Positions 5,847 through 12,875 of a stretch of DNA of 13,851 bases are shown here, one piece after another (positions within the stretch are counted from its first letter, which is position 1; each line of letters starts with the position of its first letter). Under the pieces are notes generated by a model. The model was not told the DNA's origin. It made no database searches and was given only the letters and a program-made list of their open reading frames with translations. This DNA is from Candidatus Caccocola faecipullorum. Lineage in GTDB: Bacteria > Synergistota > Synergistia > Synergistales > Synergistaceae. The stretch spans positions 1-13,851 of the forward strand of contig DVKA01000194.1 of NCBI GenBank assembly GCA_018716365.1. The letters run 5' to 3'. The position numbers and the translations under genes were made by a program.

Positions 5847-6998
5847 ATGTCAAAGAAACTTGAGGAACTGCGTGAAAAAATCGACGGAATCGATGAAAAG
5901 ATAGTCAAGCTCTACCGCGAGCGCATGGACGTGACTAAAGACATCGCGGCCTACAAAAAGGAAAAGGAGCTTCCCGTGCTCGACGCGGGACGCGAGCGCG
6001 CTGTGCTCTCCAGAATAGGCCAGCTCGCAGGAGACAGCCTCGCTGACTACGCGCAGTCGGTCTACCGCACCATAATGGCGACGACGCGCTCGTATCAGAA
6101 TTTCTGCAACGGCGTGACGTCGGGGACGTACGACAGCATCCGCGCGACGCTCGACTCGACTCCGAAGCTTTTCCCGCAGCGCCCGACGGTAGCCTGTCAG
6201 GGCATAGAGGGCGCGAACTCGCAGATAGCCTGCGACAGCCTCTTCAAAGCGCCGACGATTCTTTACTTCAACACCTTCGAACACGTCTTCAAAGCCGTAG
6301 AAAGCGGTATGTGCCAGTATGGAATACTGCCCATAGAGAACAGCACGGCTGGTTCCGTCAACGCTATATACGACCTCATGACGCGCCATAATTTCTACAT
6401 CGTGCGCGCCGTGCGGCTCAAGGTGACGCACAACCTGCTAGCGAAGCACGGCGTGAAGCTTAAAGACGTGCGCGAAGTCCTTTCGCACAGTCAGGCTCTG
6501 AGCCAGAGCGCAAACTTCCTCGCCGGCCTCAAAAACGTCAAGCCGACCGTCGTAGAAAACACCGCGGTCGCGGCGCGCACAGTCGCTCAGTCGGAGCGGA
6601 ACGACCTCGCCGCGCTCTCGTCGCGCTTCTGCGCAGAGGAATACGGCCTTAACGTGCTCAAGGCGAACGTGCAGGATCAGGACAACAACTATACGCGCTT
6701 CATCTGCATCTCGAAGAACCTTGAGGTCTATCCCGGCGCAGACCGCACCTCGCTCATGATGACGCTGCCGCACAAGCCCGGCTCGCTCTACAACGTCCTT
6801 TCGAAATTCTACGCGCTCGGCATCAACCTCCGCAAGCTCGAAAGCCGCCCGCTGCCTGACCGCGAGTTCGAATTCATGTTCTATTTCGACCTCGAATGCT
6901 CCGTTTACGCGCCCGAGATGGAAAAGCTGTTCCGCGACCTTGAGTGCGAGAGCGAGCATCTGCGCTATCTCGGCACCTACAACGAGGCAATCTGCTGA
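5847..6998 (+). CDS. pheA: Bifunctional chorismate mutase/prephenate dehydratase (P-protein)
   Basis: The 383-residue protein converts chorismate to prephenate and prephenate to phenylpyruvate, the phenylalanine branch. Residues 1-85 are an AroQ-type chorismate mutase helix bundle (LEELREKIDGIDEKIVKLYR at 5-24). A linker runs to about 112. The dehydratase domain (113-290) has PIENSTAGSV (162-171), SHSQALSQSA (213-222) and the catalytic TRF (283-285). A C-terminal ACT domain (about 300-383) has GSLYNVL (312-318) and ESRP (332-335), the phenylalanine-binding motifs, so feedback inhibition by Phe is expected. The prephenate it forms can also feed TyrA. Unlike the neighbouring genes it does not overlap the gene before it and has a strong site of its own, AAGGAGG at 5831-5837, 9 bases before ATG. 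Its stop overlaps the next start (TGATG). Confidence 0.96.
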   Translation: MSKKLEELREKIDGIDEKIVKLYRERMDVTKDIAAYKKEKELPVLDAGRERAVLSRIGQLAGDSLADYAQSVYRTIMATTRSYQNFCNGVTSGTYDSIRATLDSTPKLFPQRPTVACQGIEGANSQIACDSLFKAPTILYFNTFEHVFKAVESGMCQYGILPIENSTAGSVNAIYDLMTRHNFYIVRAVRLKVTHNLLAKHGVKLKDVREVLSHSQALSQSANFLAGLKNVKPTVVENTAVAARTVAQSERNDLAALSSRFCAEEYGLNVLKANVQDQDNNYTRFICISKNLEVYPGADRTSLMMTLPHKPGSLYNVLSKFYALGINLRKLESRPLPDREFEFMFYFDLECSVYAPEMEKLFRDLECESEHLRYLGTYNEAIC

Positions 6999-8227
6999 TG
7001 GCTGAAGCCGGATACGGCCTTATCGGGGAAAAGCTCGGACACAGCTTTTCCCCGTACATTCACGGCGAGCTCGGCGGCTACGACTACCGCCTCATAGAGC
7101 TAGAGCGCGGCGAGCTCGGACGCTTCCTGAAACGCGGAGCCTTCCGCGGCCTCAACGTCACAGTGCCCTATAAAAAGGATGTGATTCCCTACTGCGCGTG
7201 GCTATCGCCCGAGGCGCGGCGCATCGGCAGCGTCAACACGATAGTCAACGACGGCGGCCTGCTTCGCGGCTACAACACAGACTACTTCGGCTTCGTCTAT
7301 ATGCTGCAAAAGGCCGGAATAGAGGTAAAAGGCAGAAAAGCGCTCGTCCTCGGCAGCGGCGGGGCCTCGCTGACGGTTCAGACGGCGCTGAACGATCTCG
7401 GCGCAAAAAGCGTGACCGTCATATCGCGCGGCGGAGAAGACAACTACGGAAACCTCGAACGCCACGCTGACGCGCGTCTCATAGTCAACACTACGCCCGT
7501 CGGAATGTACCCGAATGTCGGCGCAGCGCCGCTCTCGCTCGAAATCTTCCCGCACTGCGAAGCGGTAGCCGACATCATATATAATCCGTCGCGGACGAAA
7601 CTTCTGCTCGACGCCGAAACGCGCGGCGTCCCCTGCGCGAACGGCCTGCCGATGCTCGTCGCTCAGGCTAAGGCGGCGGCGGAGCTCTTCCTCGGACAAA
7701 ATATCCCAGACACGCGAATCGACGAAATTACTTCCGTTATGGAAAAGCGCACGAAAAACATAATCCTGATAGGAATGCCCGGCTGCGGCAAAACGACGGT
7801 CGGGAAGCAGCTCGCGCGCAGCCTCGGCAGAGAATTTGCAGACACGGACGAAATAATAGTGGAGGAGAGCGGCCGCTCGATTCCCGACATATTCGCATCA
7901 GACGGCGAAGCGGCCTTCCGCGCCCTCGAACATTCCGCGATAGCGCGCACGGCGAAAAAATCGTCGCTCGTCATAGCCACCGGCGGCGGCTCCGTGCTGC
8001 GCGAGGACAACCGCGAGGCGATGCGCATGAATTCGACCGTCGTCTACATCCGCCGCGACCTCGACAAACTTCCCTCGGCTGGGCGGCCTCTGTCCCAGGC
8101 GACGCCGCCCGACGAACTTTACCGCCGCCGCGCGCCGCTCTACGAAAAGCTCGCGGAGCTGACGGTCTACAACAACGCGAGCGCGCGCGAGACGGCGGAC
8201 GAAATAATAAGGAGGCTCGGCCTATGA
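6998..8227 (+). CDS. aroEK: Shikimate dehydrogenase-shikimate kinase fusion
   Basis: One 409-residue protein carries two pathway steps. Residues 1 to about 240 are shikimate dehydrogenase (3-dehydroshikimate to shikimate, NADPH): SFSP with Ser16 and Ser18, NVTVPYKKD (53-61, catalytic Lys59), SVNTIV (78-83), NTD (93-95, Asp95), LGSGGASLT (118-126), Arg144 at the end of the second strand, and NTTPVGM (164-170). Residues about 253-409 are shikimate kinase (shikimate to shikimate 3-phosphate, ATP): Walker A GMPGCGKTTVGK (259-270), DTD (282-284), FRALE (307-311), GGGSV (329-333), lid GRPL (362-365) and RAPLYEKLA (378-386). Both halves keep their key residues. I see no frameshift or internal restart site that would make two proteins. 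The ATG at 6998 overlaps the pheA stop (TGATG); the reading frame is open 18 codons further upstream but inside pheA. A fusion could channel shikimate, which is inference. Confidence 0.93.
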   Translation: MAEAGYGLIGEKLGHSFSPYIHGELGGYDYRLIELERGELGRFLKRGAFRGLNVTVPYKKDVIPYCAWLSPEARRIGSVNTIVNDGGLLRGYNTDYFGFVYMLQKAGIEVKGRKALVLGSGGASLTVQTALNDLGAKSVTVISRGGEDNYGNLERHADARLIVNTTPVGMYPNVGAAPLSLEIFPHCEAVADIIYNPSRTKLLLDAETRGVPCANGLPMLVAQAKAAAELFLGQNIPDTRIDEITSVMEKRTKNIILIGMPGCGKTTVGKQLARSLGREFADTDEIIVEESGRSIPDIFASDGEAAFRALEHSAIARTAKKSSLVIATGGGSVLREDNREAMRMNSTVVYIRRDLDKLPSAGRPLSQATPPDELYRRRAPLYEKLAELTVYNNASARETADEIIRRLGL

Positions 8228-8667
8228 AGATACTTGTAATAAACGGACCGAACATCAACATGCTCGGCATCAGGGAGCCCGACATCTACGGGCGCAAAAC
8301 CTTCGCGGATTTGGAAAGCTTCATCCGCGCGAGTGCGCGCGAGTGCGGCGTCGAGGCCGAGCTCTTCCAGTCGAACCACGAGGGCGCTATCGTAGACAAA
8401 ATACAGGAAGCCTATGGCGCGAAGGACGGCATAGTGATAAATCCCGCGGCATACACGCACACCAGCGTCGCTATACTCGACGCGCTCAAAGCCGTCGCGC
8501 TGCCGGCAGTCGAGGTGCACATCTCCGACGTGGATGCGCGCGAGCCGTTCCGCCAGGTCTCATACGTCGGCATGGCCTGCGAGAAAAAATTCAGCGGCAT
8601 GGGCTTCGAGGGCTACCGCGCCGCGATAAAATATCTGGCGGAGAAGTACGGCGCGCGCAGAAGTTGA
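8224..8667 (+). CDS. aroQ: 3-dehydroquinate dehydratase, type II
   Basis: The 147-residue enzyme removes water from 3-dehydroquinate to give 3-dehydroshikimate. It is the small flavodoxin-like type II form that assembles as a dodecamer, unrelated to AroD. Signatures are INGPNINMLGIREPDIYG (6-23) with catalytic Tyr22 and Arg17, QSNHEG (49-54), INPAAYTHTS (72-81), VEVHISD (96-102, His99) and REPFR (106-110). Length is typical. The start overlaps the fusion gene stop as ATGA. It is the last gene of the aromatic operon, and with it all seven shikimate steps are present. The stop codon TGA at 8665-8667 lies within the -35 box of the next promoter, and no terminator separates it from rplU. Confidence 0.96.
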   Translation: MKILVINGPNINMLGIREPDIYGRKTFADLESFIRASARECGVEAELFQSNHEGAIVDKIQEAYGAKDGIVINPAAYTHTSVAILDALKAVALPAVEVHISDVDAREPFRQVSYVGMACEKKFSGMGFEGYRAAIKYLAEKYGARRS

Positions 8668-8692
8668 CAGACGGCGGCTTTATGCCTATAAT
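8664..8692 (+). promoter_or_regulatory. Consensus sigma70 promoter for rplU-rpmA
   Basis: TTGACA at 8664-8669, a 17-base spacer and TATAAT at 8687-8692 match the consensus at all twelve positions. The -35 box overlaps the aroQ stop codon. Transcription should start near 8698-8700 and run about 77 bases to rplU. Such a strong promoter fits genes for ribosomal proteins and lets them be made independently of the aromatic operon. Confidence 0.92.
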
Positions 8693-8699
8693 CTTCTAG

Positions 8700-8775
8700 T
8701 TTTAGAATACGCTTGGTGCGGGCTTGAAAAGTCCAAAGGGCTGCCTGACACACAGCGGAGGAGGTAAACGAAAGA
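8700..8775 (+). promoter_or_regulatory. rplU 5' leader, possible autoregulatory element
   Basis: The untranslated leader between the promoter and rplU can form a small hairpin, 8720-8725 with 8729-8734, or alternatively CTTGG (8712-8716) with CCAAAG (8733-8738), and a short GCTG/CAGC stem (8740-8743 with 8753-8756). L21 leaders are known in Firmicutes, but I cannot match this sequence to their consensus. A strong ribosome binding site GGAGGAGG lies at 8757-8764, about 11 bases before the start. Confidence 0.25.
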
Positions 8776-9087
8776 ATGTACGCAGTTATTGAGCAGGGCG
8801 GAAAGCAGTACAGAGTTTCCGAGGGCGACAAGTTCAAAGTCGAGAAGATCCACGCCGAAGACGGCGCGGTCGTAACCTTCGACAAGGTCATCCTTCTCGG
8901 CAAGGACGAAGGTGCGGTCATCGGCGCTCCCTACGTCGAGGGCGCTTCCGTAAGCGCGAAGATCGTCGAGAGCGGAAAGAACGACAAGGTCATCGTATTC
9001 AAGTACCGCAGAAAGAAGAACTACCGCAAATTCCGCGGACACCGCCAGCAGTACACGCTCGTCCAGATCGAGTCCATCAACGGCTAG
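8776..9087 (+). CDS. rplU: 50S ribosomal protein L21
   Basis: The 103-residue protein of the large ribosomal subunit binds 23S rRNA. It starts MYAVIEQGGKQYRV, has the L21 pattern through GAPYVEGASVSAKI (about 55-68), and ends with the basic signature KYRRKKNYRKFRGHRQQYT. Length is normal. It is transcribed from its own strong promoter and followed by rpmA after 26 bases. In many Firmicutes a gene for the Prp protease lies between the two; here there is no room for it. Confidence 0.97.
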   Translation: MYAVIEQGGKQYRVSEGDKFKVEKIHAEDGAVVTFDKVILLGKDEGAVIGAPYVEGASVSAKIVESGKNDKVIVFKYRRKKNYRKFRGHRQQYTLVQIESING

Positions 9088-9113
9088 TTTCTACGCAAAG
9101 GGGATAATGAATT

Positions 9114-9374
9114 ATGGCGCATAAAAAAGGACAGGGAAGTTCAACCAACGGCCGCGACAGTCAGCCTAAGTACCTTGGCATCAAGCGCGGCGACGGCTCG
9201 TTCGTAAACGCCGGTACGATAATCCTGCGTCAGAGAGGCACGAAGTACCATCCCGGAGAGAACACCGGCCTCGGACGCGACTTCACGATATTTGCGCTCG
9301 TGCCCGGCAAAGTCCGCTTCCAGACGAAGGCCGACCGCAAGTACGTCACGATCGAGCAGCAGGAAACGCTCTAA
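9114..9374 (+). CDS. rpmA: 50S ribosomal protein L27
   Basis: The 86-residue protein reaches into the peptidyl transferase centre with its N-terminal tail. It begins [22 protein letters not shown], the mature form seen in E. coli and many others, and continues [19 protein letters not shown] (37-55). The Firmicute form carries an extra N-terminal peptide that Prp removes. Here an in-frame TGA at 9108-9110 stands two codons before the ATG, so no extension is possible. AAAGGGGA (9097-9104) is the ribosome binding site. Confidence 0.97.
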   Translation: MAHKKGQGSSTNGRDSQPKYLGIKRGDGSFVNAGTIILRQRGTKYHPGENTGLGRDFTIFALVPGKVRFQTKADRKYVTIEQQETL

Positions 9375-9399
9375 TATATCTACCGACCGATTTTGTCAT

Positions 9400-9429
9400 G
9401 GGGGCCCTTGCTGGAGCAGGCCCCCTTTT
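9400..9429 (+). terminator. Intrinsic terminator between rpmA and obgE
   Basis: GGGGGCC (9400-9406) pairs with GGCCCCC (9419-9425) around a 12-base loop, followed by TTTT (9426-9429). The stem is GC-rich but only 7 bp and the T run is short, so some read-through is likely. It ends only 23 bases before the obgE start, and I see no convincing promoter in between. It would therefore lower, not abolish, transcription into the obgE group. Confidence 0.8.
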
Positions 9430-9452
9430 CTGGTATTTTAAGAGGTGAACAG

Positions 9453-10841
9453 ATGAAATTCGTTGACTCTCTGATAATGTCCGTCAAAGCCGGACGCGGC
9501 GGCAACGGCTGCATGAGCTTCCTGCGCGAGCGCTTCAAGCCCAACGGCGGCCCCGACGGCGGCAACGGCGGACGCGGAGGCAGCGTTATATTCGAAGCGA
9601 CGTCGAACCTTCAGACGCTCGCCGACCTTGAGTATATGCATCACATCAAGGGAGAGAACGGCGACCACGGAAAGGGCGCGGCGAGGAACGGGCGCGCGGG
9701 CGAAGATAAAATAATCTACGTCCCGTGCGGGACGCTCATTTACGACGTTGAGACGGGCGAAGGCTGCGCAGACCTCGTCGAACCGCATGACCGCTTTGTC
9801 GCGGCGCGCGGCGGCAGGGGAGGGCGCGGCAACCGCTACTTCGCTAGCTCGTCGAGGAAGGCCCCACGCTTCTGCGAGCAGGGCGAAATGGGCGAGGAGG
9901 TCAAGCTGCGCCTCGAACTGCGCCTGATCGCGGACGTAGGCCTCGTAGGACTGCCCAACGTCGGCAAATCGAGCATACTCGCCGCCATCTCCAACGCGCA
10001 GCCGAAGATTGCGAACTATCCATTCACGACGCTTTCGCCGAACCTCGGCGTCATAAACACCGGCGACGAAAGAATAGTCATCGCGGACATCCCTGGGCTC
10101 ATAGAGGGCGCGCACGAAAACAAGGGGCTCGGCCTCGAATTCCTGCGCCACGTAGACAGGACGCGGCTACTGATACACGTGCTGAGCCTCGAAAGCGGCG
10201 ACTTCGACACCATCGTTGAAGATTTCGAAGTAGTGCGCAGCGAAATGCGCAAGTACGACCCCGAGCTTGACGAACGTCCATTCTTCGTCGCGGGAAACAA
10301 GCTCGACGAAGTTCCCGAGGAATTCGCGCCGGAGCTAACGGCGCAGCTCGCTGACTATTTTGAGAAAAAGGGCGTATCCTTCATGACGCTGAGCGCGCTC
10401 ACGGAAGAAGGGATTCCAGAGATCGTAAAGCGCGTTACGAAATTCACAGCCGACCACCCGAGGCCTGAAAGCAGCGTAAGGCTCTACGCGCTTGAAGAAA
10501 AACCGCTGGAAAAAACGCCGAACCGCAAGCGCATGAAGATACAGATAATTTCCATGCACGGCGGCGGCTACCGCGTGCTTCACTACAAGCTTGAAAAGGC
10601 GGTCGAGCGCTACGACTTCAGCCAGGAGGAGAACGTCGCCCGTTTCACGAAGCTGCTTCGCCGCTACAAGGTCGAAGAACTGCTCGAAGCTGCGGGGGCG
10701 CAGCCCGGCGACCTCGTGAGCATAGGCTACAAAGATTTCAACTTCTACCCGGATTACTATCCCGAAGAGACATACGACGAAGAGCCCGCGCCGGAGCTTG
10801 ATGAATTCGAGGACGGCGGTGAAGAGGACGGCGATGAATAA
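9453..10841 (+). CDS. obgE: Obg/CgtA GTPase
   Basis: The 462-residue GTPase acts in late assembly of the 50S subunit and in stress signalling. Residues 1-158 are the glycine-rich Obg fold (KAGRGGNGC at 12-20, GGPDGGNGGRGG at 32-43). The G domain has G1 GLPNVGKSS (166-174), switch FTTL (191-194), G3 DIPG (212-215), G4 NKLD (282-285) and G5 SAL (314-316). A C-terminal OCT domain (about 342-432) follows, as in Firmicute Obg proteins, then an acidic tail rich in Asp and Glu (436-462). The ATG at 9453 is chosen for AGAGGTG (9441-9447) and because the protein then starts where the family does; the frame is open 20 codons further up, inside the terminator. It overlaps nadD by 8 bases. Location next to rplU and rpmA is widely conserved. 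Confidence 0.96.
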   Translation: MKFVDSLIMSVKAGRGGNGCMSFLRERFKPNGGPDGGNGGRGGSVIFEATSNLQTLADLEYMHHIKGENGDHGKGAARNGRAGEDKIIYVPCGTLIYDVETGEGCADLVEPHDRFVAARGGRGGRGNRYFASSSRKAPRFCEQGEMGEEVKLRLELRLIADVGLVGLPNVGKSSILAAISNAQPKIANYPFTTLSPNLGVINTGDERIVIADIPGLIEGAHENKGLGLEFLRHVDRTRLLIHVLSLESGDFDTIVEDFEVVRSEMRKYDPELDERPFFVAGNKLDEVPEEFAPELTAQLADYFEKKGVSFMTLSALTEEGIPEIVKRVTKFTADHPRPESSVRLYALEEKPLEKTPNRKRMKIQIISMHGGGYRVLHYKLEKAVERYDFSQEENVARFTKLLRRYKVEELLEAAGAQPGDLVSIGYKDFNFYPDYYPEETYDEEPAPELDEFEDGGEEDGDE

Positions 10842-11475
10842 CCGCTCTGCGGAAGGCTCCGAAGGCAGAAAAATCGGCATAATGGGGGGGACTTTCGATC
10901 CCATCCATTACGGCCACCTTCTCGCAGCTGACGAGGCGCACGCGGCCTTCGGCCTGTCGGAGGTCGTGTTCATCCCGTCTGGCCGTCCGCCGCACAAGGC
11001 CAATAAAAGGGTTACGTCCCCCGAGGACCGTTATCTGATGACGGAATTGGCGACGGTGGACTGCCCGTATTTTCGCGTCTCGCGCGTCGAGATAGACCGT
11101 CAGGGCAACAGCTACACGATAGACACGCTCCGCGCGCTGCGCGCGATGCCGGAATATAACGGCGCGCGGTTCTATTTCATAACGGGGCTGGACGCCGTGC
11201 TCGACATAGTCTCGTGGAAAAACCCGGAAGAAATAATGGCGATGTGCCGTTTCGTCGCGGTCAGCCGCTACGGCTACTCGCCGAAAAAGATGGAAGAGCT
11301 CCCGGAAGGGCTCAGGACAAAAATCATCCCGCTGGAAATCCCGCTGCTCGCCATTTCGAGCACTGAGCTCAGAGAGCGCGCGAAAAGCGGCAGGAGCATA
11401 CGCTTCATGGTGCCTCCGGCGGTGGAGAAGTTCATAAGAAAAAAATCTCTGTACAGGAACTACACGGAGGAATAG
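10834..11475 (+). CDS. nadD: Nicotinate-nucleotide adenylyltransferase
   Basis: The 213-residue enzyme joins nicotinate mononucleotide and ATP to form deamido-NAD+, in the universal last stage of NAD synthesis. The nucleotidyltransferase motif GGTFDPIHYGH (18-28) has the HxGH-type signature; IPSGRPPHK (47-55) and the C-terminal ISSTELR (174-180) are typical of NadD. The start at ATG 10834 lies inside the last codons of obgE (8-base overlap), with AGAGG at 10823-10827 upstream. TTG 10798 and ATG 10801 are also in frame but lie further within obgE and would add a non-family extension. Obg-NadD-RsfS clustering is common; the usual YqeK gene between NadD and RsfS is not here. Confidence 0.94.
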   Translation: MNNRSAEGSEGRKIGIMGGTFDPIHYGHLLAADEAHAAFGLSEVVFIPSGRPPHKANKRVTSPEDRYLMTELATVDCPYFRVSRVEIDRQGNSYTIDTLRALRAMPEYNGARFYFITGLDAVLDIVSWKNPEEIMAMCRFVAVSRYGYSPKKMEELPEGLRTKIIPLEIPLLAISSTELRERAKSGRSIRFMVPPAVEKFIRKKSLYRNYTEE

Positions 11476-11478
11476 GTC

Positions 11479-12837
11479 TTGAGGCGTTCGACAACAAAAA
11501 CGATAATACTCGCCGTCCTGCTCGGATTCATAGCGGCGGCGGCCGGCGTGGGGGTACGCCTCTACACGGCGTGGAACTCAAAGGGCGAGACGCTGATAGA
11601 CGCGGCTAAAAAGTCGGCGGAAAACAGCGCCTCATACGACGCGCTTGAAAGCCAGGGCAAATTCAACATACTGCTCATGGGCGAGGACAATGTCGACGGG
11701 TCAAGACGTTCCGACACGATACTTTTCATAACCGTCGACATAGACGACAAGAACATCAGAGTGCTTTCGCTGCCGCGCGACACGCGTGTGATGATACCTG
11801 GGCACGGTACGCAGAAACTCAACCATGCCTTCGCCTACGGCGGACAGGATCTCATGCGCGCGACCGTCACGAACTACCTCGGCGAGCCGATACTTTACTA
11901 CATGATAGTGGACTACGACAGCTTCCCTGCCTTCGTCGATATGCTCGGCGGCGTCGAGATAGACGTGCCGAAACGTATGCGCTACGTCGACCGCGCCGGC
12001 GGCCTCGACATAAACATACAGCCCGGCCTTCAGACGCTCGACGGCAAAACTGCCCTACACTTTGTGCGTTTCCGCAAGGACGCGCTCGGCGACATCGGAC
12101 GCATACAGCGCCAGCAGCAGTTCCTCAAGGCGATGCTGAAAAGGGCCTACGATCCGCGTGTGATAATCCGCCTTCCAGAGCTTGCGGCTCAGGCTATGAA
12201 GATATTCAGGACGGATATGTCCACATCATTCGCTCTCCAGCTTGCCGGGTTCATACAGAACGAAGTGGGGCGCGACAAGATGCTCTTCTCGACGCTGCGC
12301 GGAACGCCCGCGACCATCGACGGCCTCAGCTACTGGATGGGCGACGTGCGCGACGCGAAGCGCTTCCTCAACGCGCCGTTTGAAGAGCTGACCGGCGAAA
12401 AGACGGAAGCTGGAGAGGGCGGCACCGCGGAACAGCAGCCTACGGAAGATGAAAAAGCGGAGAAGCCGGGAATGACGGCGGAGCAGCTCGCGGAGCTTGT
12501 GAAGTCGATGCCCGAATCAGTAGCCGTTCTCAACGGAACCGGCAAAAGCGGAGTAGCGGGAGAGATTTCCACGCGCCTCCAGAAAATCGGCGTCGACGTC
12601 GTACACACCGGTAACGCGAAACATTTCGACTATCGTTACAGCAACATAGTCTATCCCTCCGACGCGCCGGCGAGCGTCAAGGATACGGCGAAAACGCTCG
12701 GGAAGCTGCTGAGGATACCGGAAGGGCTCGTGAGGCCGGGACAGCAGGCTTTCTACGCCTCGCTCGTGGCGGGCCACGACTACGAGCGTCTGGTTAAGCT
12801 TCTCGACGAACTGGTAAAGATAAGCGGCGAGCAATAA
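11479..12837 (+). CDS. LytR-CpsA-Psr (LCP) family protein with LytR_C domain
   Basis: This 452-residue protein has a short cytoplasmic N-terminus, one membrane segment (about 7-28, rich in Ile, Leu and Ala) and an extracytoplasmic LCP domain (about 62-225). LCP markers are SRRSDT (75-80), LPRDTRV (98-104), KLNHAFAYGG (113-122), GGVEIDV (157-163), ALHFVRFR (192-199) and the Arg/Gln-rich GRIQRQQQ (207-214). These residues bind the polyprenyl-diphosphate of glycopolymer substrates, which the family attaches to the cell wall. A charged linker rich in Glu, Gly and Thr (about 303-335) leads to a LytR_C domain (about 346-412, VAVLNGTGKSG at 348-358). The start is TTG at 11479, supported by GGAGG at 11466-11470 eight bases upstream, inside the end of nadD. 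The polymer attached is unknown here. Older annotations call such proteins transcriptional regulators, wrongly. Confidence 0.9.
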   Translation: MRRSTTKTIILAVLLGFIAAAAGVGVRLYTAWNSKGETLIDAAKKSAENSASYDALESQGKFNILLMGEDNVDGSRRSDTILFITVDIDDKNIRVLSLPRDTRVMIPGHGTQKLNHAFAYGGQDLMRATVTNYLGEPILYYMIVDYDSFPAFVDMLGGVEIDVPKRMRYVDRAGGLDINIQPGLQTLDGKTALHFVRFRKDALGDIGRIQRQQQFLKAMLKRAYDPRVIIRLPELAAQAMKIFRTDMSTSFALQLAGFIQNEVGRDKMLFSTLRGTPATIDGLSYWMGDVRDAKRFLNAPFEELTGEKTEAGEGGTAEQQPTEDEKAEKPGMTAEQLAELVKSMPESVAVLNGTGKSGVAGEISTRLQKIGVDVVHTGNAKHFDYRYSNIVYPSDAPASVKDTAKTLGKLLRIPEGLVRPGQQAFYASLVAGHDYERLVKLLDELVKISGEQ

Positions 12838-12875
12838 AATATAATTGAACGACAGAAAAGGAGATGGAGCCAGGA

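Noticed and set aside
9431..9439. Extended -10-like TGGTATTTT before obgE
   Set aside because: The transcription start would fall in the ribosome binding site, leaving almost no leader, and there is no good -35 box.
10798..10833. Earlier starts for nadD (TTG 10798, ATG 10801)
   Set aside because: They add residues that do not match NadD and lie deeper in obgE; ATG 10834 is better placed.
12840..12845. TATAAT between the LCP gene and rsfS as a promoter
   Set aside because: No -35-like sequence is found 16-18 bases upstream, and the gap is only 38 bases in a continuous gene run. It is kept only as a weak possibility.
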